A stretch of DNA of 64,000 nt from a virus: positions 1-64,000 of the IMG/VR virus record IMGVR_UViG_3300020179_000005; one strand, given 5' to 3'. Of the stretch, positions 36,401-47,919 are shown in pieces; within the stretch, counting starts at the first letter, position 1; every line of letters starts with the position of its first letter. A program made the position numbers and the translations under genes. Under the pieces are notes generated by a model. That model saw only the letters and a list, made by a program, of their open reading frames with translations, was not told the DNA's origin and ran no database searches.

Positions 36401-39253
36401 TACTGCCCCCATAGTAGCTGGACCATAGAATCCATCTATCGTAGATTTATAAAACTTGCCCGCCGCTAAAGCCTCCTGAATATACGTTACGTAATCCCCT
36501 CTTGCCCCAATCGCATAGGCATCTGGCCCGTTTCCGTTTTCTATATCATAAGTGTAGTCAAATGCCCTCCACTGATAACTACCGCTTTTAGACACCGTAC
36601 CTTGAGGAGAATACATTTCTGAAATAGATTTTATATTTACGGCGGGAACCGAATTTCTCGAACCGGGCGTTACCGATGTTCTTGGCGGTGGAGTTCTAGT
36701 GGTATATATTGGTGTGTCTCGCACACTTTTTATTACGAAATTTTTTACAATTGTTCCAGTCTTTTTTTCTTGAGAAAATTCGCCTTTACCCTGATAATAT
36801 ATTTGTATGTTCGCGGAAAAATCTCCGGAAAAACCGAGAGGTTTGTCTGAAGCCGTTTGATAAGAGTAGGCAGTAACAAATTTAAACGGGTAAGACTGGA
36901 AGTAGTTTACGGGGTTTATTTGATTCAATAAACTTCTTGTACCAGAACTTTTTATGTGTGGAATTTCTTTCACAACATACGGGCCAAATCCGTCTGGAAT
37001 ATTTATCTTTGGAGAAATAGTATTGCTATAGGCATAGGCCTTTTGGTCCCCAGAGTTTAACTTAAAAAGAGTGTACGAAGTAGGTATATTGTATTGCGCC
37101 AGTGCATCGGAAGCTAAAATTTTTGTCGAATTTTGAATTTGTATGTCTGGATTTGTTGTCTCTATGAAAAATTCAACTTTAGAAAAATCTATGAATGATA
37201 TTTTATCTCTTTGATAAGATGGCAGGCTGTGATATATAGACTCCAGGTAGTAATCTTTTATAGAATTATATCCTTTTGTTAAATCTCTTGCGCATATTGT
37301 TGAGGAATTATCAATTACAATATTTGTAAAATATTCCTCTTTTTCGCTATCCAGAAGAGCTTCAGAATACATTGCCCAAGAAGAATTCCATTCTCCAACA
37401 AAATTGAAGAGAGATGATCTTGTATCCAAAGACCTTCCGGCATATGCCCTTGAATACATCGCAAAGGAGATACAGTTGTAAAAAAACTTAAATGGACCCT
37501 CAACGACTGAAGATACTACCTCTTCATCACTTTCGTCTACGGCATATTGACCTGTGTTTGAGTTGACAACTGTAGATTTTCCACCCAATGAATACAAAGA
37601 ATTACAATATTCTAAAAATGGGAACGAAGTGAATATGATATTTCCCTGCGCCAGTGCATCGCCGTCAGAGGAAAACTCAAACAAACCGCCCACTGAACCA
37701 GCGGAACTAGACGAAATTCCTATATCTAAAAATGATTTTAAAGATGTCGCGGAATTCAAATATCTATATACATCCTTTTTTAATCCAAAAATACCATAGT
37801 TTTGACTTTCAAAAATAGAACTATTTATATTCCATCCACCATTTTTATTTTCATCTAGTATCTTGGACTGCTCGTTGTAGCCATAGTAGGTAGGAACGGC
37901 CTGAATTGATATTGGGTTTATGTAGATATCGGAAAACACGAATCTACTCTCAGAAGGAAAATTGGATCCATCTACTATAATTGTTCCATTCTGCAATTTA
38001 ACGTAGTTAGATATCAAGGTTTTCGCTTTTTCCGAAAGAGATTTTGTTGGACAAAAAGTTACGACATCATAACCTTCAAGTGTATTTACGGAATTTAAAT
38101 CGACCAACCAATAAGTCGCCTCGTTTTTTTCGTTTGTTTGAGATTTTGGATTTTCAAATACAAACTTAGAAAAATTAAAGGGTGAATTCTGCATTCTGTA
38201 GAAAACGTATGGCTCTATATTGTCGTAGGAAGTTGTGTCATTTGAGTCATAGAGAACGGCAGCTTTTACTGTTCTTAGCTTTATTCCTTCGGCTTCTTCT
38301 ATATTCGCAAAGTAATCAACTAATTCCAAATTAACAGATTGTTTTGATCTGGCTACGAGTCTCCAATTGAAAATCTCATAGGTTCTATTATCTGCAAGTG
38401 CTTTTTTGGGAACGAATACATTATATCCACTAGAGTTAATATTCTTTGAAAAAACATCAGAATATTTTTTGTTATATTTTTTAACTGAGTAAACTTTTTT
38501 ATTATAGCTATTATCAACTACGTAACTTTCTTCTGGATTCAAATAGAAATATTCATGGGCGTTTATGGTCTCAGAGTATCTCAAATCCTGCCTAGTGATA
38601 TTTCCGTCTAGATCGCACTCTACCTTGTCGTATATTAATTTTAGATTCGTTGGTTTTGTTGCATCTAATCCAACTACTATCCTGTATGGTATATCGGCTT
38701 CGTCAAAATTTTCAACAGTACTAAAAGGCTCCAAAAGTATTTTGTATTTTTTCTTTCCGGTTTCTAGATTGATGTACTCTTGATTTTGCGAATCAACGAC
38801 CTTGATATTAAGGAACTTAATTCTATTTTCGCTCAAATAATCACTTAGTCCAGAAAAACTTATTCCAGGCGGACCAGCAGTAAAAAACCTACTAACATAA
38901 TAATAGTGAAAAAATTGAGTGGCATCTATTTGATACTCATCAAGAATTTCTGTTTTGTATAACTGACCAATCAACGAATCACTTACAGTTAAATTGGCTG
39001 TTGGAAAAAAAGTATTCCCGTACACATCCTCCAATATTCCAAGCTCATTTGCAAAAAATGGCTCAATTCCGTCCGCTAAAGAAGAAGTATTTTCCGGAAT
39101 AGCTTTCGATACGTCAACAACAGAAAGATTATTTTTTGGGCTTAAAGATTCATTAGAATAAAAAGCCAAGTTTGCTGCATCTGACGGGACGGTTGAGCCA
39201 ACTTTTACTGCTGATTCTTTTTTGTTGACTGTTAAATTATCAAATTTTTTCAT
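33402..39253 (-). CDS. Giant virion protein with peptidoglycan-binding module and two CGG +1 recoding sites
   Basis: 1949 aa when three frames are joined: 1-1188, Gly1189 and on to 1398, Gly1399 to the end. The first part includes a PG_binding_1-like repeat (GARGDYVTYIQEALAAGKFY, then IDGFYGPATMGAVSDFQ). The middle has YIEGDSSLYYDGQNLKS; the end is EIIRSNLTAGVSFEI. Start ATG at 39253 with GAGG upstream. Read unshifted, the product stops near residue 1220 and the rest would need two starts without RBS. Probably a fibre or adhesin touching the cell wall. Confidence 0.75.
35056..35058 (-). other. CGG +1 recoding site 2 in the 1949-aa protein
   Basis: Coding strand TCT CGG ACA. TCT-(C)-GGA-CAA gives INYSGQPNQDVANYGFFF. 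Confidence 0.78.
35687..35689 (-). other. CGG +1 recoding site 1 in the 1949-aa protein
   Basis: Coding strand GAA CGG ATC. GAA-(C)-GGA-TCA gives IESEGSVTYTAIPSLIKPE. Confidence 0.8.
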
Positions 39254-42200
39254 TTAACTATCCTCATAATCTTCATACATGTTCCCATAAGAGGAAATAA
39301 CATTTGGGGTTGAACCGAACAAACCCATTTGATATTGTTCATATCGAGAAATTGGGAACCATTTTGGCGGAGTCCAGTTTAGCTCTGGCGTTGCACTCGG
39401 TGATGCGTCGTACTCATGGTTAACATATTCATATTTAAATCTAGGCTCTTTAATTATTTCATCACCGGATAGCGGCACTGCCGTATAAAATCTGGGAAGC
39501 GGTACTAATTCATTTGAGTAATGAATATTATCATAATTCTCAAACCAATACACCACGTCACCGTATATAGTAACTGGTTCACTTGAAGGAGTTGAACTCA
39601 TCTCGGTTTCTACGACAACAAACCATAATCCCGGATTTGTTCTGTCTTGAGAGTCAAATGGACCAATATTAAAGTTTCCGTATTTATCCGCTTTTACGTA
39701 TCCCGAATACCCGTCTCTTCCTGGGACAGACTGGTTTTGGGCGTATTCTATTTCGTTGAGGGCGTCATAGGCTGTTCTTGCTTTTCTCCAATATATTATT
39801 GGCGTACTAGATGGAGGCGTATTATTGTTCCTTACATACCCAGATATGTATACGCTATCAATTAAATTAGCCTTAATATTAAGGTTATCTACGGCTGCCC
39901 TTAATTTAAATTGACTAGTTTCATTTTTTGTTAAATTGATTACGCATTGCTCTAAAAACCCTGAGCTTTGGCTGTTTTTATTTGCCCCAAAAGAAGGATA
40001 AGATACACCCTGAATATTTAAATTAAGACTAACACCTGAATTACCTCCAGTATATTTAACGGTTGTCTTAGCAAATCCATTGTTGTTAGTCGTTAGGTAT
40101 TCTTCATCGGCTTGCATGTAAGTCCCGTATATTCTAAACGTTTGATTTGGCTTTGGATTGCCTAAAACATCATAGGAAATTATGGAAACATATACAAAGT
40201 CATTTTCTGAATTGGAGATCTTATACGGAGAAACCCATACTGATGCGGAATCAAAATCATACTCAGAATCTGACACAAAAATATACCCCTCATCTATAGG
40301 ATTATTTATTGTGTTAATAGATAATCCAGATGGCGTACTAGATAAAAACTCAGAGGACTCATAAACAACATTGTAAATAGATGAATCTGAAGGAGTTGAA
40401 GAGAGATAAAGCTTTTTTTCGTTTCTTTCAACATAAAACGCTTCATCCACATTATAGTCCACTATATATTCTCTCCCAGGCACTACCACACTTTGATGTG
40501 TTACCGAATCTAGTATCTGTAGTCTGTTGCCAATATGTGAGTAAAAGCTATCTCCACTCTGAATTGCCGAAGAAGAACTAATATAGTATATGCCAGTGTC
40601 TTCGGTATCTACAACATGGTTTCCATTAATGTCTACAAAAGTCCATATGTAAAATTCTGGATTTAAAAGAGAGGTTGTTAATATTTTTCCGGTAAAAGAA
40701 TCTTGTATGCCAATATTTGAAACTATTGGATACGCTAAATACAGCGCTAAATCTTTTGAGCCATTTATAATTTCTTGGTTGCGGAAAGTTACGTTACCAG
40801 GAGTCGAAGCGTCGTTGAAGTAAGCTTCTTTATAATTAATCGTGGAACCGTTAGAGTATGAATTTACCAATATAGGAGCTGCCTGTGTTGGAATATGTGA
40901 GAGGTCGATCTCAAATAACTGACCATTGTATATGTCTACTATTGGTTTAGCGTATACGTAATATTCATTCTCTGATAGATACAACCAGCCGGTTTTTAGG
41001 CTTGGATCTTTGTTGTCAAAAATATTTAAAGAGTTATTATCATACGTGCTTGCATTCTTTGCGTCGACCATAATGCTTGAGTATTTGTAATTCCCTATAT
41101 GTGGGTCATACTCCTCGTAAATAAAGTCTATCATTTCACTAGGTGAATAGCCGCTGGATTTTACCGCCGATTTAGATGTAGACAAAACTATATCTTCATT
41201 TAGGCTAATTGGGTTAATTTCAGAAATAATATATTCGTCTGCTTTTTCAAAAGGTATTCCAAAAGAATTTCTATTCACATCATATTTACCGACAAAAGAA
41301 TCTACATGATTGGAATTGGGCGATCTGCCTAAATCTTCAAATTTTTCTGTTTGCTTGTAAGCGTTGCCAAACATATCAAGATATCCAAATATCATTGGAG
41401 TACTTTTTATTTCAACTCCCTCAATATTTGACCATATGGGCTTTTTAAAGGGATAGTATGGCGTTGCTGATAATCCAGTTGTAATCACAACAGATTTAGT
41501 AGGATCGGAATAGCTTATTGTGGCTGATTCAAAATAATCGGTATCTGAAGGCAATCCGCTAGCATCGGGTGTATCGTATCTTTTAATCAATATATTTGGA
41601 GAAGAAGGAATAAAGTATTCTGGAGAATTTATATCATATGGATTTTCAGATCTTCCACCGTGTTCAGGGTCTTTTATTTCTTGAGTTTGAAATGTTTTAT
41701 ATAACGGACTTGGCTGCGACTTTTCATTTTCTAGTATTAAATTTTGCGGAACTACTCCAATAGGATAGACTAAGGATTCTTTTAAGTCGTCAATTAAAAT
41801 TTTGTGGTTATCTATTGAGCTTATATCATTATCTTTATTTATTTCAATTTCGTCACTTATTTGATCAGTGATTCCGTATACATTTTGTGTTCCGTAAACT
41901 GTTGAACCAATTTTAAAATTCGCATTTATGTAATTTATATTTGGAGTTGACAATGAATGTTGTGCACCAAAGGATGGATTGACCTGATATCCGGATGAAT
42001 GTTCATTAAAGGCGACTCTGTAATTTGCATTTGTTACGTTTTGATATTGTTGAGTTTGCTGATTCCATTTAGCTTGCGCGACAAGTCTTATGTTATTTAT
42101 ATCTTTTATATTTATCGAATTGGTTACCGGTGTTGCGGAGGTATTTGCGTAAGAATATCCATAAGTTTTTTCGACGAAATCTATAGATGGATTACTAAAT

Positions 42201-44069
42201 CCGTCTGAATTGAACACTTTTATTAGATTATATTCTGGACTAGATGGACTATTTTGTGAATAATAATTTTTTACTATAAAATCTTCCCTATCTAGATAAG
42301 AGAAATTTTTGAAAAAAACAGAAGGCGTAGCGTATTGATCATGGGCTTTTAAGTCTATTTCATATACAAGGTTTACTCCACCATTTGAAGAAGGGTTTAA
42401 CTTGTTTGGATTATTTGCGTCTGGGTCTGGAACGTTGGGATGATAATATTGGCCGAAATAGACGATTGGAATTTTTATTGGAGAGTACACATCAGTAAAC
42501 GACAAAGCTTTATATCCCGATGCCTGAAAATATCCCTCGAAAGAAACCGTAGAATAAGAATCATTTTCTACAAAAACCATTAGATCTTCTAAGTCTCCGA
42601 CCCCTGTTTGAAAATAATTTTGAGTGGCCCTTTCCGAATCGTATACTGAAGGTATTGTGGTGATTCCCTCGTGATTAATTCCCGCTACGTCCCATATTCC
42701 ATCTTCCCAATTAACGTATCCGTAAGTAAAAGGATATTTTTCATTGATTGACTTTCCAAATTCAAACAGTTTATCTTCAGGAACTCTGCTAAATTTTATA
42801 TATGGAGTAGAAGATTCTATCTCTGAAATTTCTAATATCTCCGGAGTGGCTCCAAGATAGTTGGAATCTGGCGTAGCTCCATAGGCCCTCCAAATATCAA
42901 GCTCTCTTCTTAGAGTTCTTTTCAAGCCCTCTACATCGGTTGACGGAATGTTATTATATACATCTAATATTCTTTTTTTATAGTTTACATTGTTTTCCAG
43001 AAACAATCTGCCCAATCCTACTTTTGCGCCAAATTCATCAAACTCATTGAACAATAAAATCGGTTGTTGACTGTAAGCTATTCCATCTATATCTAGAATT
43101 TGAAATTTCCTTAACGTAATTATTTGATTATCTATTATGTCATGATAATAGGCGTAATCCGTTTTCTTATATCCATAAAGCTCATTAATAGATCCGGTCC
43201 TAGAGAGTGCAATGGAATCTCCACTTACTTTTATTGCAGCATTTGGGGCTGCATATGACACATATATCCAATCAACAGAATCTTCATTTGCTGTAGATAT
43301 AAATGCGTCCAAAGATTGAAGGCTGAGAGCCGAATTAATATTTTCTAAATGTTCTCCAATCAGAGAGTTTAGAAATTTTCCTCCAACAGAAATAGGAGTT
43401 GCTAATTCTGGAGTAGCTCTTTCTAATGAATCCTCATACAAAGATGTCCAACTAGGAAAATTACTTAGTATAGACCTGGCTGAATCGGATATAGTTGGAA
43501 TACTAATGTCATGAATTAAGACGTCCAAAAACAACAGCAGTCCGAAATCTGATATTGCTTCCGGATTTTCAAAGAAGATTGTCAACTCTAATTTTATATA
43601 TCTTTTACAGTTTGTTAAAAATATTACGCCAGAATTGTTAGAAAACTCTGATGGCATCCATGGGCCGTTAGATGTGTCAGATTCATATACCTGAAGATTA
43701 AATGTGGGTTCCAAAGTCCCTAAATAATTGGTAAATTGAGCCTTAAAAGATACTAGGTCAACCCTGGATGAATAATCTATAAATCTATACAAATTTGGAG
43801 TTGAGTCTTCATATATTATTTCGCCATAGTTTGTTACGTAGATTGCGTTATCATCTAACGGCGTCGAATGGTTACCGCTATATGATGGCGACGTTAATTC
43901 TGTTCCAACAAAGACAAAATCACCTAAAAGATTCAAGCCACTTTCAGATCTTTTGTAGCAAAAGTTTTTATAGAACCCGTTATTATATAAGTTGATGGGA
44001 TCAGTTGTCCAAACGTTTCCGATTTTTGTTAAAGTCTGCGCTTCGTAGACCCAACAGATAGTTTTTCAT
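39254..44069 (-). CDS. Giant virion protein with Big_1-like Ig domain and one CGG +1 recoding site
   Basis: 1604 aa from ATG at 44069 (MKNYLLGLRSADFNKN, RBS AAGGAT). Skipping the C of CGG 44019-44021 gives NGNVWTTDPINLYNNG and reads through to the long frame. Without this, the frame would begin at a TTG with no RBS and leave 130 nt unexplained. Residues around 1270-1340 resemble bacterial Ig-like folds (YDVLGNPKPNQTFRIYGTY). Many S/A-TP tripeptides are scattered through it. Stop overlaps the next gene start. Confidence 0.75.
44019..44021 (-). other. CGG +1 recoding site near the start of the 1604-aa protein
   Basis: Coding strand AAT CGG AAA at codon 17. AAT-(C)-GGA-AAC reads on; frame 0 stops at TGA six codons later. 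An out-of-phase CGG 40 nt on (AAC GGG) is read normally. Confidence 0.78.
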
Positions 44070-44085
44070 CTCTGATCCTTTTAAT

Positions 44086-45345
44086 TTACTCTAACCAAAT
44101 TGAATACTCAGAAGTTACTCCATGCTCTGGGTGAATGTACATTAGGTGTTGGCAGGCTCTGCCCATAGAGGAAAAGAACTCCTGCGCATATGTATTCCCG
44201 CTTTCTGGTGAACCGGATATTCTAAGCATTCCGCTTCCTATTGTCATCTTAAACTGTTGGTGATAATGCCCCATGAATACATCGTCAAAATGCTCAGGAA
44301 TAGCGCCATCTTTCCAGCCCATTACTTTTTTATAGTAAGCGTGATAAGAACTTGGTGACGGTAATTGATCGCCGTGTATCAACAAACTACCATAATCACC
44401 TATTGTATCTACTGCGTACCAGTTTCTTTCTCCTCTCCCGTCGGGGATATTGAAACTGATTCTTTCCTCTTTATCAAAGATGAGTTCAAGTATCTTATAT
44501 AGTAATCTATCCATATTTGTTTCTGGATCATGAGACTTTCTCATCTTTCCGCCAATAGCCCCATGATTTCCTATGATGCCGATAACATGTACTCGTTTAA
44601 AGTTTTCTAATGCAGTAGTCAAAAACTTAGACAGTATTCTTGGGCCATTTATACCAACCTGCCTATAAAGACCCGAATCAATTAAGTGAGATTGACCAGC
44701 GAAAATTTCTTCTCCTTCAACTATATCGCCAAGCAGCCATACATGAAGATCGTCTACGCTATGATCCATTCTTTGAATCTCGGTAATTTCAATTAATTTC
44801 TCCGTGTATTGCTCTATTCTTTGCTCTAACACGTCAGTGTTATAACTGGCCGTAATTTTACCCATTTGCCAGTCAGAAAAAACTGCAACGGCGGTCTCCG
44901 GAGTTTTATGTTTAGAAGAAGCCTTGATTGAGGGCTGTTTTATTTTTGGTAGTTCAAAATTAGAGAAAACATCGAAAGCAGCTTGATATGCTGCTACCAC
45001 AACTTCGTGTTGAACATTTTTGTGTTTATCTACTAGTTTAGCCAATCTTCTATTTTCTGATCTAAGAAAATCGTTCCTAGAATCAGAAACCATAGACGCC
45101 AATTCGGAACTTCCGTCCTGCTCGTAGGAGTCTTCAGATTGAATTTCCATAACAGACGATTGACTATATGATCCATCTTTTTCGTTTATATAATCAACTA
45201 TTTCTTCATCTGTTATCTCAATAATATTTAAGTCTTCATTCAAAATGTCACCCTTGCCAACGTTTTCAAACACCAAGTTTTTTGCCTGTGAAACATTAGG
45301 GGCGCGCACTATATAGGTATTAGTTATTACGAAATTTTTTTCCAT
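44086..45345 (-). CDS. Metallophosphoesterase with an N-terminal domain like the 64-aa protein
   Basis: 419 aa. Calcineurin-like motifs: FSDWQMGKI (D.H-like), LLGDIVEG (GD), GIIGNHGAIGG (GNH), LIHGDQL and MGHYHQ (H.H). Residues 1-65 match the small protein at 18211-18405. A phosphatase or nuclease role is likely. Unusual position inside the tail gene block, between gpJ-like and fibre genes. Confidence 0.75.
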   Translation of the reverse strand: MEKNFVITNTYIVRAPNVSQAKNLVFENVGKGDILNEDLNIIEITDEEIVDYINEKDGSYSQSSVMEIQSEDSYEQDGSSELASMVSDSRNDFLRSENRRLAKLVDKHKNVQHEVVVAAYQAAFDVFSNFELPKIKQPSIKASSKHKTPETAVAVFSDWQMGKITASYNTDVLEQRIEQYTEKLIEITEIQRMDHSVDDLHVWLLGDIVEGEEIFAGQSHLIDSGLYRQVGINGPRILSKFLTTALENFKRVHVIGIIGNHGAIGGKMRKSHDPETNMDRLLYKILELIFDKEERISFNIPDGRGERNWYAVDTIGDYGSLLIHGDQLPSPSSYHAYYKKVMGWKDGAIPEHFDDVFMGHYHQQFKMTIGSGMLRISGSPESGNTYAQEFFSSMGRACQHLMYIHPEHGVTSEYSIWLE

Positions 45346-45363
45346 ATTTGAACCTACTGTTGA

Positions 45364-46533
45364 TTATAAATTGTACTGACCAATTATAGCAGCATAAATA
45401 GCTATGTTGCCAGCACCTGGATACAGTTTATCGCTTAAGGGGGTAAAATCTGCCAAAGGCAGATCCTTTCCATCTGCGTTGAATGTATTGATCGAAACGC
45501 CCCTTATGTAATCAGAAGACTGTCGTATTTGTCTTTCTATTTCGGATATAGAAATGGTGTCTCCTATTGTCAAAGAATTTAAATATCTTTTTACAAAAAG
45601 TGAAGCCTGGTTTTTTATGCCGGCTGCAAGCACATCGTCCACAGAATTGGACAGGGAAATAGTGGCAGAAAGGTTTATCTCTATTTTTTCTGCCAACCTA
45701 ACATTAAATCTTACTCCAGCTGGTCTAACAGAAGCAATTGACGACAATATAACCTCTGGCATCTGCTGTATTGCGGATAAAGTCTCTGGAACAACTATAA
45801 TATCGCAAGACCCTATTCCATACGAACTTTCTCTAATTCTTACGTCTCTAACTCCCTTAATTGATAATACCGCAAATCTAACTGATTCGGTGGTTCCTGC
45901 GGCCCTGGTTTTGATAGAGGCAACTATTCTTCTTCTATAGTTTTCGTCTCCCTCAGAATTAATTTTTGAGTAAACTTCTTTTGTATTTTTGCAAAAAATA
46001 ACTACACCAGGAGGGGCAATAAAATTATGTATTGTTAAAGAATTTTTTGGAGCAACATACGCGTTATCCTCAAAATCTGGCATGATCATACCATATGCCC
46101 TTGTTGCTCCTGGCGGTATTACAACTTCTCCATTTAATTTATATCTATACTGTCTACCAGAAAAATTTTCTATATTGTTATAAACAAGAGTTTGTGATGG
46201 CACGACAACTGCTTGACTGTGCGGTTTTTGTATAAAAAATTCAATATTAAAAGACTGTCTTTCTGCGGCGGCGGAATCAGAAATCTGCTTTCTTGTTACG
46301 CCATAGAGTTCGCCTATCAAATCAAGGCTTCTGCCAGAAGCCGTAGACAATCCACTTTGTCTAAATGTAAAATTTAATGAGGCATAAAGATCAGATATTT
46401 GAGAGCTTATTGCTTCAGCAAATGCTCTTGCTATTGATCCAGGATAAATTGCCGTTATGCCAGCATCGGTCTCTAATGAATTGAGAATAGAAATTAAAAT
46501 TTCTTCTTTTTCTTTTGCGCCGTAAACAACCAT
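45364..46533 (-). CDS. Baseplate J-like protein
   Basis: 389 aa. SILNSLETDAGITAIYPGSIARAFAEAIS, LDLIGELYGVTRK and GDENYRRRIV are the gpJ/Mu gp47 (Baseplate_J) signature. It forms the wedge of a contractile-tail baseplate. RBS AGGAG 5 nt from ATG; directly after the gp25-like gene. Confidence 0.85.
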   Translation of the reverse strand: MVVYGAKEKEEILISILNSLETDAGITAIYPGSIARAFAEAISSQISDLYASLNFTFRQSGLSTASGRSLDLIGELYGVTRKQISDSAAAERQSFNIEFFIQKPHSQAVVVPSQTLVYNNIENFSGRQYRYKLNGEVVIPPGATRAYGMIMPDFEDNAYVAPKNSLTIHNFIAPPGVVIFCKNTKEVYSKINSEGDENYRRRIVASIKTRAAGTTESVRFAVLSIKGVRDVRIRESSYGIGSCDIIVVPETLSAIQQMPEVILSSIASVRPAGVRFNVRLAEKIEINLSATISLSNSVDDVLAAGIKNQASLFVKRYLNSLTIGDTISISEIERQIRQSSDYIRGVSINTFNADGKDLPLADFTPLSDKLYPGAGNIAIYAAIIGQYNL

Positions 46534-46914
46534 TTATGCTCCTAAGCTTTGATTAACCGAAATGGTTACTGGTTGATTTGTGTCTGTTATGATATGAACA
46601 TCAAACCTTATAGAATTTTTTGAGGTTGGAACTGAGGTTATTTGTATATTTCTTCCAGCAAAAATATCTTCTTTTTCAAGAGCAGCCCTTATCATTTGGG
46701 ATCCGTAATCTCCTGTCTCTTGGCATTGAGGCATACCGTACAATGAAGATAGATCAGTTCCTAGGGAAGGATAGATTTTAAAGTCGCCGGGTTCAGTCAT
46801 AAGCCTTAGGTAAACTTGTTGAATATCGTCTTGAAGGTTGGAATTTGTGAGTGCAATATCTTTTCCTCCATTTATCAAAAAATCACCAGACATCGTTAAG
46901 TGTATATCAGACAT
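46534..46914 (-). CDS. gp25-like (GPW/gp25 family) baseplate wedge protein
   Basis: 126 aa. INGGKDIALTNSNLQDDIQQ, RLMTEPGDFKIYPSLGTDL: the lysozyme-like gp25/XkdS pattern. Always next to gpJ in myophages, as here. Overlaps its upstream neighbour by 8 nt. Confidence 0.8.
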   Translation of the reverse strand: MSDIHLTMSGDFLINGGKDIALTNSNLQDDIQQVYLRLMTEPGDFKIYPSLGTDLSSLYGMPQCQETGDYGSQMIRAALEKEDIFAGRNIQITSVPTSKNSIRFDVHIITDTNQPVTISVNQSLGA

Positions 46915-47548
46915 TTTTTATCTCATCTGCCTTGCTTTTTGCTTGAGAAAATTCATATCCTTCTTTTAATAAATCGATTAAATATTCAATATATTCTGCG
47001 GAGTGTTCTTTAAGAATATTATGTACAATCATTTTATTTTTTTCAGAAAGGCCTTCTGTAGAAATTAAAGAATCATATTTTTGGTTATTATTTAATTCCT
47101 CAAAGCCTAGTCCATAATCACCTTTTATAGTAATGGGAATTTGAATATCTTTTTCTTCTAAATTCTTTAACTTTGCCAAATAATGCTCAGCGTTATTTTG
47201 AGCCGAGTTTATCGTTTTTGTGTCTAATTGAACTAGTGTTGGCTGCGAATAATCATATGCTGAATAATTAAAATTAAAGTTATTCCATCTTAATCCATTT
47301 TCTGAACAAAACATTCTTATTTTATCTGCAAAAAATGATATTGACCTACCACTTGCACTTATGACTATCCCCACTCCAGAGGTTGCAAATATTTCTATAT
47401 CTCCTTCGTCATTGAGTCTAATAAAGGAGTTATTGTCTGGATGATTAAGGCCAACTTCTCTTCTTGAAAATTCGTTCCTCCTAGTTAATTCGTCGGATAC
47501 AGAAAATTCATAATTAGATTGTGTTAGATTGCTGCGCTGTTCGTACAT
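46907..47548 (-). CDS. Baseplate-region structural protein, 213 aa
   Basis: RBS GAGGTAATC before ATG. The core HPDNNSFIRLNDEGDIEIF, GVGIVISASG resembles beta-rich segments in baseplate or spike accessories of large phages; the C-terminus is helical. Function inferred from position. Confidence 0.6.
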   Translation of the reverse strand: MYEQRSNLTQSNYEFSVSDELTRRNEFSRREVGLNHPDNNSFIRLNDEGDIEIFATSGVGIVISASGRSISFFADKIRMFCSENGLRWNNFNFNYSAYDYSQPTLVQLDTKTINSAQNNAEHYLAKLKNLEEKDIQIPITIKGDYGLGFEELNNNQKYDSLISTEGLSEKNKMIVHNILKEHSAEYIEYLIDLLKEGYEFSQAKSKADEIKNV

Positions 47549-47550
47549 GA

Positions 47551-47919
47551 TTACCTCGACATATACTTAGGTATGCCCGTATTGACGGTATAGTTTCTAT
47601 CATAACTAGATGATATTTCTGGTTGATCAAAGTAAAATGCAACATAACCACTGCTTTCATTGTCATCCCTAAATTGAACAAAACACCTAGTGCCGGGCTC
47701 AGGAGCCACAGACTGAACCCCAACAGTAACCGGGCACGGTACGTCATGCATAATGTTTCCCGTTAGAGTTGACATTTGATCATCCAACACTATTGAAGCA
47801 GTGTTGTCCTTTATGCTATAGGACATTATAACACCAGGCCTACCCTTACCCTGTTTCATTTTTGATTGATCTATTTGATTTTGTATCTTATGATCAAATT
47901 TAGGATAATTAATGGGCAT
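47551..47919 (-). CDS. Baseplate spike / OB-fold protein (gpV-like)
   Basis: 122 aa. PGVIMSYSIKDNTASIVLDD and PVTVGVQSVAPEPGTRCFVQF fit an OB-fold as in gpV/gp5 spike proteins. AGGAGG 8 nt before ATG. The ATG lies inside the recoded tail-lysin C-terminus (11-nt overlap), consistent with that extension. Confidence 0.65.
   Translation of the reverse strand: MPINYPKFDHKIQNQIDQSKMKQGKGRPGVIMSYSIKDNTASIVLDDQMSTLTGNIMHDVPCPVTVGVQSVAPEPGTRCFVQFRDDNESSGYVAFYFDQPEISSSYDRNYTVNTGIPKYMSR

Noticed and set aside
47514-47747. 77-codon minus-strand frame overlapping the spike gene
   Set aside because: It overlaps a well-supported OB-fold gene in another frame and has no RBS. No CGG joins it to anything.
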